Positions 40,951-41,190 of a DNA stretch of 41,190 bases are shown piece by piece. The notes below the pieces were generated by a model. It was given only the letters and a program-made list of their open reading frames with translations, had not been told where the DNA came from and did not search any database. The DNA is taken from the NCBI GenBank assembly GCA_025362315.1, contig JANYGP010000034.1:1-41190 (forward strand). Direction: 5' to 3'. Source of the DNA: Polaromonas sp. GTDB taxonomy: Bacteria; Pseudomonadota; Gammaproteobacteria; Burkholderiales; Burkholderiaceae_C. Positions within the stretch are counted from its first letter, which is position 1. Every line of letters begins with the position of its first letter. A program made the translations under genes and the position numbers.

Positions 40951-41190
40951 CAACGTGTCTCAGGAGTTGCTATTGTTAGGAATGGCAATGGTGACGGACA
41001 GTATGCGATCATTCGCGGAATGGATCAACGTTACAATTATACAACTGTAAACGGAATTAAGATCCCAAGTCCGGATGGCAAAAACCGTTATATTCCGATG
41101 GATATTTTTCCTGCGGATTTACTCGAACGCTTAGATGTTGTGAAAGCATTAACGCCAAGTATGGAAGGTGATGCTATTGGTGGCGCCATG
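40942..41190 (+). other. Fragment of a TonB-dependent receptor plug domain, foreign to this contig
   Basis: From NLM (40942) to the window edge the frame reads QRVSGVAIVRNGNGDGQYAI, IRGMDQRYNYTTVNGIKIPS, PDGKNRYIPMDIFPADLLER and LDVVKALTPSMEGDAIGGAM. This is the plug of an outer-membrane TonB-dependent receptor of the kind common in Bacteroidota (RVSGV, IRG, VNG, IE/LDVVKALTP, GGAM/GG-V). Codon use is visibly more AT-rich (TTA, AAT, ATT, GAT) than in the neighbouring pho genes. It continues the phoB frame only by chance or through a short shared AATCTGATG. Confidence 0.85.

Noticed and set aside
40531..41190. A novel PhoB-TonB receptor fusion protein (220 open codons)
   Set aside because: The two halves belong in different cell compartments, base composition changes at the join, and it sits at the contig edge. 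A chimera is far more likely.
1..41190. CRISPR array, tRNA/rRNA genes, phage or intact IS element
   Set aside because: I looked for spaced direct repeats, T-loop-like GTTCGA motifs with acceptor stems, and transposase or integrase frames, and saw none. Short or unusual RNAs could still be missed by eye.

Overview
The window looks like a chromosomal contig from a betaproteobacterium of the Comamonadaceae/Burkholderiales (Polaromonas/Rhodoferax-like). This rests on the gene families, the GC-rich coding sequence, and eight copies of a dispersed repeat of about 45 bp (core GGGCGC-TAGCAGCTCCTG-like) of a type I remember from Comamonadaceae genomes; no search was run. The last ~240 bases are different. 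They encode the plug of a TonB-dependent receptor in more AT-rich DNA, fused in frame to a truncated phoB, and are best read as an assembly chimera.

Layout. 1-5.8 kb: the 3' part of a livF-type ABC ATPase with two frameshifts, dps, a Crp/Fnr-like regulator, a small unknown gene, aroQ, arfB, a patatin-like hydrolase, and the wreck of a toxin-antitoxin pair (Phd-like start plus PIN-domain remains). 5.8-12.6 kb: argA, a membrane protein with a degenerate GGDEF domain, and hrpA, which carries two repeat elements in frame. 12.6-15.7 kb: a small DUF3309 membrane peptide, a DUF2231 membrane protein, a sorbosone-dehydrogenase-like lipoprotein gene broken by one TGA, and a molybdopterin oxidoreductase gene that seems to have lost its middle. 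16-19 kb: a DUF2817/M14-like peptidase, an exported ATP-dependent DNA ligase, and fabI. 19.1-24.6 kb: a complete yejABEF-type peptide ABC importer. 24.6-27.1 kb: a Doc-type toxin with an AbrB-like antitoxin, a sulfurtransferase, and an EamA transporter.

27.4-40.9 kb is a phosphate-starvation (Pho) island. It holds an olsB-like ornithine-lipid acyltransferase, an LpxH-like metallophosphoesterase, ppk, sixA, ppx, a periplasmic binding protein, a fasciclin-domain lipoprotein, and pstSCAB-phoU-phoB. I find four PHO-box promoters with one shared geometry: 7-bp CTGTCAC-like units repeating every 11 bp, then 10 nt, then a -10-like hexamer. They lie before ppk, before pstS, before the divergent fasciclin gene, and before a short stretch of about 220 nt that ends in an intrinsic terminator just upstream of olsB. 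The last looks like an undescribed Pho-controlled small RNA or attenuated leader.

A second theme is mobile or repetitive DNA inside genes: a double-hairpin palindrome in hrpA, and 45-bp repeats read as protein in hrpA, yejF, sseA and the exported ligase. I saw no tRNA, rRNA, CRISPR array or intact insertion sequence.
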